Shown here one piece after another: positions 8,578 through 17,399 of a stretch of DNA of 51,086 nt. Below the pieces are notes generated by a model that ran no database searches, was not told where the DNA came from, and saw only the letters and a list, made by a program, of their open reading frames with translations. This stretch comes from Saprospiraceae bacterium (GTDB lineage: Bacteria > Bacteroidota > Bacteroidia > Chitinophagales > Saprospiraceae). The first letter of the stretch is position 1; each line of letters opens with the position of its first letter. The stretch lies in assembly GCA_020631235.1 (NCBI GenBank), contig JAHDHQ010000028.1, positions 1 to 51,086 of the forward strand, in the 5' to 3' direction. Position numbers and translations under genes: made by a program.

Positions 8578-11151
8578 ATGGCAAAGAATTTACTGATTGT
8601 TGAGTCACCTGCCAAGGCAAAAACAATAGAGAAATATCTTGGTAAAGATTTTATGGTAAAGTCCAGTTATGGACATATTAGAGATCTTGACAAAGGTAAA
8701 AAAGGAGTAAACATCGATGAAGGCTTCGAACCAAGTTACGTGGTATCTCCCGAGAAGAAAAAAGTAGTTGCTGAGCTTAAAGCAGCGAAGAAAAAAGTAG
8801 AAGAAGTTTGGTTAGCAACGGATGAAGATCGTGAAGGAGAAGCCATATCCTGGCACCTTTGCGAAGTACTTGGTCTTGATTATGACACCACAAAGAGAAT
8901 TGTCTTTAGGGAAATCACTAAACCCGCTATACAAAAGGCAGTGGAAAACCCTAGACTGGTGGATAAGCATGTGGTTAATGCTCAGCAAGCAAGGAGAATT
9001 CTGGATCGATTAGTGGGCTTTGAGCTGTCAGAAATTCTTTGGCGTAAAGTAAAAAACAAGCTATCTGCTGGTCGAGTGCAGTCTGTTGCCGTTAAATTAT
9101 TGGTCGAGAGAGAACGACAAATCCAACAATTTGACTCTAATCCTTACTTTAAGTTAAGCGCCGTTTTTTCTGTGTTTAACAAGCAAAATAAACCAGTCGA
9201 ATTAAAAGCGGAGCTAAAACATAGATTCGAGACTCCAGAGGAAGCACTTACCTTTTTGGAAGATTGTAAAACGGCTACCTTTTCGATTGGAGATATTAAA
9301 GTAAAACCCGGAAAGCGTACACCAGCAGCACCATTTACAACTTCTACTTTACAGCAAGATGCCAGTCGACGGTTGGGATTTAGTGTAAACCGAACAATGA
9401 AAGCGGCGCAACGCTTATACGAACAAGGTAAGATTACCTATATGAGAACTGATTCCACCAGTTTAAGCCAAATGGCTATAGGAACCATCGCTGAAGAAGT
9501 TAAGAAACAATACGGAGAAGAATATTCAAAAGTAAGGGTATACAAATCTAAAGATGCTAATGCGCAAGAAGCGCACGAAGCCATCAGACCTACTTATATC
9601 AGTAATCACGAAGTAGCTGGTGACTCAGATATGATTAAGCTTTATAACTTAATTTGGAAGCGTACCATTGCTTCACAAATGAGTGATGCTAAGTTAGAAA
9701 AGACCTCTGTGCTGATAGATATTTCTACTCGAAAAGATCATCAACTTACCGCTGAAGGTCAAGTCATCACATTTGATGGATTCTTGAAAGTGTACATCGA
9801 GTCAAAAGACGATGAAGAAGGTGAAGATTCAGAAACAGCTGGCGTTTTACCTCCTTTGAGTATAAATATGAATTTGCCTTTGCGTCATATGGATGCAACA
9901 GAGAAATTTACACGACCACCGGCTAGATTTACGGAGGCAGCATTGGTCAAAAAATTGGAAGAACTAGGTATCGGTCGACCATCTACTTATGCACCTACCA
10001 TTACTAAAATTATGGAAGAGGCGAGAGGTTATGTGACGAAAGAAAGTCGAGAAGGCGTAGAACGACAATATAGATTTTATCAACTGGCTGATCAGCAGAT
10101 TAATAAAGAAGTGAAAACAGAAATCACAGGAAAGACCAGCAATAGGCTCTATCCTAGTGATTTGGGAATGTTAGTGACTGATTTTTTATCGCAACATTTT
10201 GATAAAATTATGAACTATAGTTTTACTGCAGATGTAGAAGGAGATTTAGATGCTATAGCTAATGGTAATATGGAGTGGAAAACAATGCTCCAAGATTTTT
10301 ACAAGCCTTTTCATGAGACGGTAGAAGATACCATCGAAAATGCTGAAAGAGCAAAAGGTAGAAGAGATCTAGGTGTCGATCCAGAAACAGGACTTACTTT
10401 ATTGGTCCAAATGACGAGGTTTGGTCCCGTTGCACAAATTGGTTCTAGAGAAGAAGTAGGGGAGGAAGGTAAACCAAAATTTGCTAATTTAAAGATTGGG
10501 CAATCATTAGAAACCATCAGCTACGAAGAAGCACTCGATTTATTTAAACTCCCAAGAACAGCGGGGGAATACGAAGGGAAAGAAGTGGTCATCGGAGCAG
10601 GTAGATATGGTCCGTATGTTAAATTTGACGAAAAGTTTGTTTCGATTCCAAGGGCAGAAGACCCGATGGAAATCAGTCTAGAAAGATGCATTGAGCTCAT
10701 CGAAATCAAGCGAAAGGAAGATGCTCCTGTAACCACTTACAAAGGCGAACCAGTCACTCAAGGAAAAGGAAGGTTCGGTCCATTTTTAAAGTACAAAAAT
10801 TTGTACGTTAATATTCCTAGGCGTATTGATCCAGAAACCATTACTCAGGAACAAATGCACGAATTGGTTGAGGCTAAAATTGAGAAAGAAGCAAATCGAT
10901 ATATCGCACAATGGCCAGAGGAAAAAATAGCCCTCGAAAATGGACGCTGGGGACCTTTTATAAGATTTAAGAAAAAATCAGTAAAATTGCCTAAGGTAGA
11001 TGGAGAAAAGCCGACCGCAGAGTATCTGAAAACTTTGTCTTTAGATGATGTAAAAAAGCTCATTGAGGCAGAATTGCCAGGTAGTTTCAAGAAACCTAAA
11101 GCGAAAGCAAAAAAGAAGGCAAGCACGAAAGCAAAACCAAAAAAGAAATAA
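8578..11151 (+). CDS. topA: DNA topoisomerase I (type IA)
   Basis: Relaxes negatively supercoiled DNA by transient single-strand cleavage. The 857-residue protein has an N-terminal Toprim domain with E9 (VESPAKAK) and the acidic cluster D82-E-D84-R-E86-G-E, and the catalytic tyrosine Y288 in YMRTDS. The conserved GRPSTYAPTI segment follows. The C-terminus carries repeats of the topoisomerase C-terminal type (GRYGPYVKF, GRFGPFLKY, GRWGPFIRF) instead of four-Cys zinc fingers, then a Lys/Ala-rich tail of about 25 residues, as is usual in Bacteroidota TopA. Its stop codon abuts the stop codon of the convergent DUF721 gene with no base between them. Confidence 0.98.
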   Translation: MAKNLLIVESPAKAKTIEKYLGKDFMVKSSYGHIRDLDKGKKGVNIDEGFEPSYVVSPEKKKVVAELKAAKKKVEEVWLATDEDREGEAISWHLCEVLGLDYDTTKRIVFREITKPAIQKAVENPRLVDKHVVNAQQARRILDRLVGFELSEILWRKVKNKLSAGRVQSVAVKLLVERERQIQQFDSNPYFKLSAVFSVFNKQNKPVELKAELKHRFETPEEALTFLEDCKTATFSIGDIKVKPGKRTPAAPFTTSTLQQDASRRLGFSVNRTMKAAQRLYEQGKITYMRTDSTSLSQMAIGTIAEEVKKQYGEEYSKVRVYKSKDANAQEAHEAIRPTYISNHEVAGDSDMIKLYNLIWKRTIASQMSDAKLEKTSVLIDISTRKDHQLTAEGQVITFDGFLKVYIESKDDEEGEDSETAGVLPPLSINMNLPLRHMDATEKFTRPPARFTEAALVKKLEELGIGRPSTYAPTITKIMEEARGYVTKESREGVERQYRFYQLADQQINKEVKTEITGKTSNRLYPSDLGMLVTDFLSQHFDKIMNYSFTADVEGDLDAIANGNMEWKTMLQDFYKPFHETVEDTIENAERAKGRRDLGVDPETGLTLLVQMTRFGPVAQIGSREEVGEEGKPKFANLKIGQSLETISYEEALDLFKLPRTAGEYEGKEVVIGAGRYGPYVKFDEKFVSIPRAEDPMEISLERCIELIEIKRKEDAPVTTYKGEPVTQGKGRFGPFLKYKNLYVNIPRRIDPETITQEQMHELVEAKIEKEANRYIAQWPEEKIALENGRWGPFIRFKKKSVKLPKVDGEKPTAEYLKTLSLDDVKKLIEAELPGSFKKPKAKAKKKASTKAKPKKK

Positions 11152-11463
11152 TTAGTAAACTACAATCTCGGTAATCTTCTCGTAAGGAAGTTTTTGATTG
11201 ATAGTTTTTATTAATTGTTGTTTTGAGAAATTGATTTCTTGCTTAAGTGGAGAAGAACTGATGCTTACTTTCAATGTAGTCCCTACTATTTTGACGCTAT
11301 TGGTATAATTGGAGACCATCTGCCCTACAACATCTAACCATATGTCTTCAATGTTAAATTTTTGGTACGATCTACCTAGTTGTTTGTTGGCTTGCAGATA
11401 ATCTTTTAAAGATTCTGACAGTTTTTTTTGATTGGATTTTATAGGATGAAATTTATGAGCCAT
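11152..11463 (-). CDS. DUF721 / DciA-like protein
   Basis: A 103-residue protein with the DUF721 pattern: a helical N-terminus, W-x-x-V-V-G-x-x-V-x-x-Y-T, a strand pair with T-L-x-V-x-I-x-S-x-x-L-x-x-E and a final I-x-x-I-V-V-Y. DUF721 includes DciA, the ancestral loader of the replicative helicase DnaB in bacteria lacking DnaC. Its ATG overlaps the recF stop codon by one base (TAATG), so the two are almost certainly co-translated. This points to replication or recombination. The helicase-loader role is inferred from the family and not visible in the sequence. Confidence 0.85.
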   Translation of the reverse strand: MAHKFHPIKSNQKKLSESLKDYLQANKQLGRSYQKFNIEDIWLDVVGQMVSNYTNSVKIVGTTLKVSISSSPLKQEINFSKQQLIKTINQKLPYEKITEIVVY

Positions 11464-12581
11464 TAGTTGTTTATATCAGATACGCTTATTTTACCGTCGC
11501 TAATATACAAATGTCTACAAGCTATTTTTAATTCCTTTAAAATCGTATTTAATCGTTCGATGGATGTATCTGTAATAAAAATCTGGCCTTCTTTCTCAGT
11601 GTAGATCATCGAGAGAATCAGCGCAACTCGTTCATCGTCCAGTTTATCGAAAATATCATCGAGTAGAAGGATTGGAATTTTTTTGGTCAATGCTGATAAA
11701 TACTCAAATTGTGCGAGTTTTATCGCAAATAAGAAGGATTTGATTTGACCTTGCGATCCTATTTGTTTAAGCGGCAATCCATTGATAAAAAAACCAATGT
11801 CATCTTTGTGAGGTCCTCTCGAGCTTCGCCCAATTAATTTATCTCTGGAGTGCACAGCTTTACTCATTTCTAAGTAATTGCCTTGAGAAGAATGGCTTTC
11901 GTAAGATAAATGACACGTTTCTTTCTGGTTGCTAATGCTTAGGTATAAATCATTAAAAATGGGACTTAAATCTTTGCAAAGTTTTGCTCTTTCTTGATAT
12001 AGATATTGAGCATGAGGTGCCATTTGCTGATCGATAATACTGAGATAGTGAGGATCAGTTTTCTTGATGTCATCTTGTTTTAGCCAAGCATTTCGCTGTT
12101 TTAGTAATCTATTATAACTGCTTAAGTGATTTAAATAGGTCGGATCAGTTTGGGAAAGTGTAAGATTTAAGAACTTACGGCGTAATTCACTTCCATCGTG
12201 GATCAGCTTGACGTCACCAGGTGCTATGCAAACGACCGGTATTTTACCCACATGATCACTGAGTTTTTTGTACTTCTTTGCATTAATCTCCAGGGATTTC
12301 TTCTTGCCCAAAGGATAGGATAAATTGACCTGGAATAGATCATTGTTAATAGCAAATTGAGTTTCGATGCGATAAAAATCACAAGTATCTTTTACTAAAT
12401 ATCTATCAGAACTAGCAAAATAAGACCGCCCGAAGGCTGTACAATATACGGCATCTATTAAGCTAGACTTGCCCACACCATTGAGGCCTGTAATTATATT
12501 TAGTCGAGCATCAAAGGCAGCTTCCAGCTTGCTAAAATTCCTGAATTGAACGAGTTTTATATGTTTTGCGACATTGGACAA
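11463..12581 (-). CDS. recF: DNA replication and repair protein RecF
   Basis: ABC/SMC-type ATPase that helps load RecA at gapped DNA within the RecFOR pathway. The 372-residue length is normal. Visible motifs are Walker A GLNGVGKS at residues 32-39, a signature-like GSQGQIK, and Walker B with ILLLDDIFDKLD. The frame opens with TTG at 12581; an in-frame stop lies immediately upstream and no ATG is near the expected N-terminus, so TTG is the best start. It is coupled at its 3' end with the DUF721 gene. Confidence 0.96.
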   Translation of the reverse strand: MSNVAKHIKLVQFRNFSKLEAAFDARLNIITGLNGVGKSSLIDAVYCTAFGRSYFASSDRYLVKDTCDFYRIETQFAINNDLFQVNLSYPLGKKKSLEINAKKYKKLSDHVGKIPVVCIAPGDVKLIHDGSELRRKFLNLTLSQTDPTYLNHLSSYNRLLKQRNAWLKQDDIKKTDPHYLSIIDQQMAPHAQYLYQERAKLCKDLSPIFNDLYLSISNQKETCHLSYESHSSQGNYLEMSKAVHSRDKLIGRSSRGPHKDDIGFFINGLPLKQIGSQGQIKSFLFAIKLAQFEYLSALTKKIPILLLDDIFDKLDDERVALILSMIYTEKEGQIFITDTSIERLNTILKELKIACRHLYISDGKISVSDINN

Positions 12582-12635
12582 TTAAATCATCATCAATTTG
12601 TGTGTAATATTACAATGAATGTACAAGGCATTATG

Positions 12636-12643
12636 TACTTTTG
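12636..12643 (+). promoter_or_regulatory. Candidate -7 element TACTTTTG upstream of pdhA
   Basis: Perfect match to TAnnTTTG, 19 bases before the pdhA ATG. An AAGGAG purine run at 12655-12660 sits unusually close (two bases) to the ATG; Shine-Dalgarno sequences are rare in this phylum, so its importance is uncertain. Confidence 0.5.
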
Positions 12644-12662
12644 AACAAATAATTAAGGAGAT

Positions 12663-13697
12663 ATGGCGGATGTATTAACAGCTAAGTCTAAAGCTAAGAA
12701 GACAAGTAAAACAAAATACTCTAAAAAAACATACTTGCAATGGTATGAAACCATGCTAAGAGTCAGAAGATTCGAAGAGAAATGTTTGTATGGTTATTCC
12801 AAGCAAAAAATAAGAGGTTTCCTTCATGTTTATATAGGACAAGAAGCCATTGCGGCGGCTTTAACCTCTGCTATTACAAAAGAAGATAAATTAGTGACTG
12901 CGTATAGACAGCACGGGATTGCTTTGGCAAGAGGGTTAAGTTCAGATTCTTGTATGGCTGAGCTTTTTGGTAAATCTACTGGATGTGTTAAAGGTAAAGG
13001 TGGGTCAATGCACTTTTTCTCTAAAGAGCACAATTACTTTGGTGGAAATGGAATTGTTGGGGCTCAAATACCTATTGGTACTGGAATGGCATTGGCAGAA
13101 AAATACAGAAAGACTAAAAACATTAGTGTTTGCATGTTTGGTGATGGAGCAGCTAGACAAGGTGCTTTATATGAGTCTTTTAATATGGCTATGACATGGA
13201 AACTACCGGTCCTATATATTTGTGAAAACAATGGTTATGCGATGGGTACTTCTGTCGAACGTACGAGTAATGTCAATAAAATATATACAGTAGGGTCAGC
13301 TTTCGATATGCCGAGCGAGCCAGTAGATGGAATGAGTCCGGAAGCAGTACATGAAGCTATAGAGAAAGCGGCAAAGCACATTCGAAGCGGTAAAGGTCCT
13401 TATTTCCTAGAGATTAACACTTATCGCTATAGAGGACATTCTGTTTCGGATCCGGCAAAGTATCGTACAAAGGACGAGCTAAACGAGTACAAAGGAAAAG
13501 ATCCCATCATTTTAACCGAACAAAAAATGGTGAAGGAAAAAATTGCTTCTCAAAAAGAAATAGATAAAATCAAAGACGCGATAGAAAAGGAAATAGAAGC
13601 AGCTTATGCATTTGCAGAAGAATCGCCGTATCCATTAGGTTCGGAATTATACGATGATAACTATGTACAAAAGGATTATCCTTTTATCATGGATTAA
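12663..13697 (+). CDS. pdhA: Pyruvate dehydrogenase E1 component, alpha subunit
   Basis: Thiamine-diphosphate-dependent decarboxylating subunit of the pyruvate (or branched-chain 2-oxoacid) dehydrogenase complex. The 344 residues fit the alpha subunit of the heterotetrameric E1. Visible are the R-x-x-R-x-F-E-E start, YIGQEAI, the GKGGSMH segment, the thiamine-binding GDG...N motif (GDGAARQG to ENNGYAMGT) and the YRYRGHSVSDPAKYR phosphorylation-loop region. A Lys-rich extension of about 20 residues precedes the domain. The E1 beta and E2 genes are not adjacent, as is common in Bacteroidota. A hairpin terminator follows, so it is probably monocistronic. Confidence 0.95.
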   Translation: MADVLTAKSKAKKTSKTKYSKKTYLQWYETMLRVRRFEEKCLYGYSKQKIRGFLHVYIGQEAIAAALTSAITKEDKLVTAYRQHGIALARGLSSDSCMAELFGKSTGCVKGKGGSMHFFSKEHNYFGGNGIVGAQIPIGTGMALAEKYRKTKNISVCMFGDGAARQGALYESFNMAMTWKLPVLYICENNGYAMGTSVERTSNVNKIYTVGSAFDMPSEPVDGMSPEAVHEAIEKAAKHIRSGKGPYFLEINTYRYRGHSVSDPAKYRTKDELNEYKGKDPIILTEQKMVKEKIASQKEIDKIKDAIEKEIEAAYAFAEESPYPLGSELYDDNYVQKDYPFIMD

Positions 13698-13751
13698 AAC
13701 AAACGATGTATTCCTTGTGGAGTACATATTAAATTAATTTCAATATAATCA

Positions 13752-13795
13752 AAAAGCTTTCCTGTTGAAATGGTATTCAATAAGGAAAGTTTTTT
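13752..13795 (+). terminator. Hairpin terminator after pdhA
   Basis: Stem CTTTCCT (13757-13763) with AGGAAAG (13783-13789), an inner stem TTGAA/TTCAA (13765-13769 with 13776-13780), then a T-run at 13790-13795. The run of Ts merges into the -7 element of the next gene. Confidence 0.7.
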
Positions 13796-13802
13796 AATTT
13801 TG
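13795..13802 (+). promoter_or_regulatory. Candidate -7 element TAATTTTG for the TPR-ribH unit
   Basis: Perfect TAnnTTTG match, 24 bases before the ATG at 13827. Its position decides the start: an in-frame ATG at 13770 lies inside the preceding terminator and upstream of this promoter, so it is unlikely to be used. Confidence 0.5.
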
Positions 13803-13826
13803 CGGAAATTTTGTCAAAACATTATT

Positions 13827-14516
13827 ATGGCTATACGTAGAAAGAAAAAAGTAAAAGAAGACGAAACGTTGATTGATGTTGTAGAAGTAAAACAATCAGC
13901 GCAGGATTTTTTCGAAAACAACAAGAGTCTTGTTTTAATTGGTTTAACCTTACTAGTATTACTTGTAGTTGGTTATATAGCTTATAAGTATGCTTATAAA
14001 GCTCCAAGAGAAAATGCAGCTATGAATGAGCTATATAAAGCAGAAACACAATTCGAAAGAGATTCGTTTACTTTGGCTCTAGAAAATCCAGGTGGAGGTT
14101 TCAGTGGTTTGCTAGATATTATAGACACGTATGGTGGTACAAAGGCGGCAAACACGGCAAAATATTATGCTGGAGTATCATATTTGCAGTTGGGTAGATT
14201 CGAAGATGCTATAGAATATTTAGACGGTTTTAGACCCAAAGGAGATGTAACACCGATTATGAAGCATGGTGCTATGGGAGATGCTTATTCAGAATTGGGG
14301 CAAATGGATGCAGCTATTAATGCATACAAAGCAGCAGCTAATGCTAAAGACAATGATTTTCTTACACCTTATTATTTAAGTAAATATGCTACTTTGCTAA
14401 ATATAGAAGGTAGAAAGGACGAAGCACTTAAGGCTTTTGAAAGAATTAGAGACGAGTATCCACAATCGGCAGAATTCCCAGGAGCTAAAACTTATATTCA
14501 AAGACTTAACTCCTAG
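13827..14516 (+). CDS. Membrane-anchored TPR protein (YfgM-like)
   Basis: A 229-residue protein with a basic N-terminus (MAIRRKKKVKED), one transmembrane helix at about residues 34-56 and an outside region with tetratricopeptide-like helices (for example YYAGVSYLQLGRFEDAIEYL and GDAYSELGQMDAAINAYKAA). The layout resembles YfgM/ancillary SecYEG translocon subunits, which are membrane-tethered TPR chaperone adaptors, but the short sequence does not prove that role. The start at 13827 is chosen over 13770 because the latter is in the upstream terminator. ribH begins two bases after its stop codon, so they form a likely operon. Confidence 0.85.
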   Translation: MAIRRKKKVKEDETLIDVVEVKQSAQDFFENNKSLVLIGLTLLVLLVVGYIAYKYAYKAPRENAAMNELYKAETQFERDSFTLALENPGGGFSGLLDIIDTYGGTKAANTAKYYAGVSYLQLGRFEDAIEYLDGFRPKGDVTPIMKHGAMGDAYSELGQMDAAINAYKAAANAKDNDFLTPYYLSKYATLLNIEGRKDEALKAFERIRDEYPQSAEFPGAKTYIQRLNS

Positions 14517-14518
14517 CA

Positions 14519-15037
14519 TTGTCTACTAAAGACAAGAACGTTAAAGATCAGAATCATCTATTTAGTTTAGATTTTTCAAAGAAAAGAATAGGTATCGTGG
14601 TTTCCCGATGGAACACCGATATTACAGAATCTTTGGCAGAAGCCTGTGCTGGTATTTTGTTAAAAGCAGGTATACAAGATGAGCAGATCGTACGATTAGA
14701 CGTACCCGGAACTTTTGAAATTCCCGCTGCTTGTAAAATGTTATTGCAGCATAAATCATTAGATGCAGTTATTGGGATTGGTTGTGTAATTAAGGGAGAA
14801 ACAACACACAATGAATACATTAATCATGCAGTGGCCACGGGCATGACGCAATTATCTATTATTTCAGGGAAACCTTGTATTTTCGGCGTGTTAACTCCAA
14901 ATGATATGCAACAAGCCCTAGATAGAGCTGGTGGTAAATATGGAAATAAAGGAGAAGATGCTGCCTTGGCTGCCTTGGAAATGATCAGTATAAAGGATAA
15001 TCTTGCTGATCCAGGAGCTACCATTGGATTTAAATAA
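14519..15037 (+). CDS. ribH: 6,7-dimethyl-8-ribityllumazine synthase
   Basis: Penultimate step of riboflavin synthesis, condensing the ribityl-aminouracil intermediate with dihydroxybutanone phosphate. The 172-residue protein shows the family motifs: VVSRWNTDIT near the start, VPGTFEIPAA, GIGCVIKGETTHNEYI with the catalytic His, and FGVLTPNDMQQALDRAGG. The frame starts with TTG two bases after the TPR gene; no ATG precedes the conserved core, so translation probably depends on coupling to the upstream gene. No riboflavin (FMN) riboswitch is visible upstream. Confidence 0.97.
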   Translation: MSTKDKNVKDQNHLFSLDFSKKRIGIVVSRWNTDITESLAEACAGILLKAGIQDEQIVRLDVPGTFEIPAACKMLLQHKSLDAVIGIGCVIKGETTHNEYINHAVATGMTQLSIISGKPCIFGVLTPNDMQQALDRAGGKYGNKGEDAALAALEMISIKDNLADPGATIGFK

Positions 15038-15282
15038 GGACTCATTTTAGTTAATTTTTAGCCTTATCCCTTAAAAAATATAGACCAACTTTTAAAATTT
15101 TATTAAATCGGGCTTTTTATAATAAAAGCTATATGCGTTTGCGTTAGTTTGAATGAAAGATAATCGCAATTATTCGATTAAAATTATATCTTTATGAATA
15201 GGTTTCTTAGTCGGAATTTTTTCGTCTAGAAAACATATTTCAAATGAACCAAGATATTATTTAAAAAATATCACTTATTAAC

Positions 15283-15828
15283 ATGAGAAATTTAGTATCA
15301 CTTTTTGTTTTTTGCTTATTTGCTACGGCTACTTTTGCACAAGAATCCTTGTTGTCTGATTTAATGAATGTAGAGCCAGTTGTTCTTAAAGCTGATGAAA
15401 CAACACAAGAATCTGCTGACGAGTTTACCAAGGACCTTGGTGAAAATCAAGCTAAGGTTGACAAACTGCTTCAAAAGCACAGTGAAAAATTTAAGAAAGA
15501 TGTAGGGGAGACCATGGCAAAATTTAACAAGGTTCTAGCTAAAGCTATCGAGCAAGATATCATTAATGAGAAAGGGAAAGTAGCAACTCAAGTGAATGCT
15601 TTTTCTCATGAATTGTTGAAGGCAAAGAAGACAGTTATTACTGATTTTGAAAACGAAATGAACCCAAAGGTAAGATCATTACCCAAAGCTATAAGACCAG
15701 ACATGGAAATGCAATTAAAAGAAATTGTAGACGGGTATAGAGAAAGCTTAAAAGCTGAGTTTGATGCTAATAAAGCAGTTATTGCTTCATTTAGATCTAC
15801 AGAACATATAGTTACAACAGTTGATTAA
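15283..15828 (+). CDS. Secreted helical protein of unknown function
   Basis: A 181-residue protein that I do not recognise. It has a clear signal peptide (residues 1-19, cleavage after TFA). The rest is almost entirely helical and highly charged, with heptad-like runs around residues 45-110 and 120-165 and only one Pro-rich break (SLPKAIRP). There are no Cys residues in the mature part and no T9SS tail, so it is probably periplasmic. It stands alone, 245 bases after ribH with no gene visible in that gap, and has its own strong terminator. A TATCTTTA sequence at about 15187 is one mismatch from the phylum's -7 box. Confidence 0.75.
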   Translation: MRNLVSLFVFCLFATATFAQESLLSDLMNVEPVVLKADETTQESADEFTKDLGENQAKVDKLLQKHSEKFKKDVGETMAKFNKVLAKAIEQDIINEKGKVATQVNAFSHELLKAKKTVITDFENEMNPKVRSLPKAIRPDMEMQLKEIVDGYRESLKAEFDANKAVIASFRSTEHIVTTVD

Positions 15829-15850
15829 TAGACATTAAATTAAACATACA

Positions 15851-15887
15851 AATAGGCCATATATAAAGTATATGGCCTATTTTTTTT
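15851..15887 (+). terminator. Rho-independent terminator
   Basis: Perfect 13-bp stem (15851-15863 with 15869-15881), 5-base loop TAAAG and a T-run to 15887. It lies just before the next start codon at 15903 and isolates the secreted helical protein gene from the hydrolase gene. Confidence 0.9.
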
Positions 15888-15902
15888 ACACTAAAGTTTA
15901 AT

Positions 15903-16760
15903 ATGGAATTTCATATAATAGAGTCTGGCTTTTTTAAACTAGATGGAGGAGCCATGTTTGGAGTGGTTCCCAAGCAAATGTGGCAAAAACTTAATCCTGC
16001 AGATGAGAACAACATGTGTACATGGAGTATGCGTTGTTTATTACTCATAGATGGTGATAAGAAAATCTTATTTGATGTAGGATTGGGTACCAAGCAAGAT
16101 GCGAAATTCCAATCCCATTTCGAGCCACATGGTCCACATTCGTTAGGTAAATCTTTAGATGATTTAGGAATCCTACCAGAAGAAATAACAGACGTTTTTA
16201 TTACTCATTTACATTTTGATCATGTTGGAGGCGCCTTGTACTTAGATGAAAACAATGAAATAGTGCCTACTTTTCCTAAGGCCACCTACTGGAGTAATGA
16301 AGAGCATTTTAATTGGGCTTATACTCCTAATCCCAGGGAAAAAGCATCTTTCTTAAAGGAAAACTTTGTACCTCTGCGAGACCTTGATATTTTAAAGTTT
16401 ATACCCGTGGAGCCTGGATTTAAATGGATGGATAATATCAGCGTTGATTTTTATTATGGTCACACAGGAGCGATGATGGTTCCCACTATACATACGGATA
16501 ATGGAGCTCGTTTAGTCTATTGTGCTGATTTGTTGCCTTCAGCTTATCATGTAAAAATGCCGTATGTGATGAGTTATGACATTGATCCTATTGCAACGAT
16601 GAAAGAGAAAAAAGCCTTTTATAATCAAGTGTTGTCTTTTGAAGATACCTATCTATTTTTCGAGCATGATCCTGTAAATGTACTAGGCAAATTAACTATC
16701 AATGATAGGGGAAGGTATGGCATAGAAACTGTACCATCTTCAAAACTTCAGTCTTTATAA
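15903..16760 (+). CDS. Metallo-beta-lactamase-fold hydrolase
   Basis: A 285-residue soluble hydrolase with the binuclear zinc signature H102-x-H104-x-D106-H107 (THLHFDHVGG). The further ligands are plausibly in YYGHTGAM, in the YCADLLPS segment, and in FFEHDP near the C-terminus. This arrangement is that of the AHL-lactonase/quorum-quenching-like branch of the family, but substrate cannot be assigned; other lactones, esters or phosphoesters are possible. There is no signal peptide. Its last 13 bases overlap the end of the convergent trmH gene. Confidence 0.9.
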   Translation: MEFHIIESGFFKLDGGAMFGVVPKQMWQKLNPADENNMCTWSMRCLLLIDGDKKILFDVGLGTKQDAKFQSHFEPHGPHSLGKSLDDLGILPEEITDVFITHLHFDHVGGALYLDENNEIVPTFPKATYWSNEEHFNWAYTPNPREKASFLKENFVPLRDLDILKFIPVEPGFKWMDNISVDFYYGHTGAMMVPTIHTDNGARLVYCADLLPSAYHVKMPYVMSYDIDPIATMKEKKAFYNQVLSFEDTYLFFEHDPVNVLGKLTINDRGRYGIETVPSSKLQSL

Positions 16761-17389
16761 TCTAGGGGTTTTGGGTTTAATTGGATTTGTATGTACTTTT
16801 CCAAAGTGCTCGCATGCAATGGATTAGATGTGTCGAAAGCTTCATTATACCTATTGTTTGCTAATCGTTGTCTCATTAACTCGTATAGAGACACTGCACA
16901 GGCGACTGAAATGTTTAAACTTTGTACCATACCAAACTGAGGTATTATAAAATTACCATCACAATGTGTGACTAGCTCTTCAGTAATGCCTTCATGCTCA
17001 TTTCCAAAAACCAAAGCCAATCGCTCATTAAAATCTACATCGTATAAACTCACGGCCTCCTTTCCTAAGTGAGTACCAATGATTTTGTCATAATTCTTAC
17101 GAATGTCAGCTATACAATCATTTAAATCCGTAAAATGTTTTATTTCTAACCATTTGACAACACCGGTCGAACTCGCAATGCCTGTTCTTCGCTTATTTGT
17201 TAAAAGCCGAGGGTCAGTATCTAAAATATAAATGGTTCTTACACCTACTGCGTCGCAGCTTCTACAAACGGCTCCGATATTGTGTTTGTCGTGCACATTT
17301 TCTAAAACCACACAAACGTCAAATTGTGTTTTGGAGATGTTTTTGGTAAATTTCTCCAGCCTAGCGTCTGTAAGATTTGGATGTGTCAA
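16748..17389 (-). CDS. trmH: tRNA (guanosine-18-2'-O)-methyltransferase, SpoU family
   Basis: Methylates the ribose of G18 in the tRNA D-loop using S-adenosylmethionine. The 213 residues contain the SPOUT knot motifs: N-I-G-A-V-C-R-S-C-D-A-V-G-V (motif 1, with the catalytic Arg), LVFGNEHEGI (motif 2) and IPQFGMVQSLNISVACAVSLY (motif 3 region; split here only for reading). The overall pattern is closer to TrmH than to RlmB. It is last in a minus-strand run, 10 bases after the binding-protein lipoprotein gene, and overlaps the hydrolase gene tail to tail. Confidence 0.9.
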   Translation of the reverse strand: MTHPNLTDARLEKFTKNISKTQFDVCVVLENVHDKHNIGAVCRSCDAVGVRTIYILDTDPRLLTNKRRTGIASSTGVVKWLEIKHFTDLNDCIADIRKNYDKIIGTHLGKEAVSLYDVDFNERLALVFGNEHEGITEELVTHCDGNFIIPQFGMVQSLNISVACAVSLYELMRQRLANNRYNEAFDTSNPLHASTLEKYIQIQLNPKPLDYKD

Positions 17390-17399
17390 TGAAAGTAGT

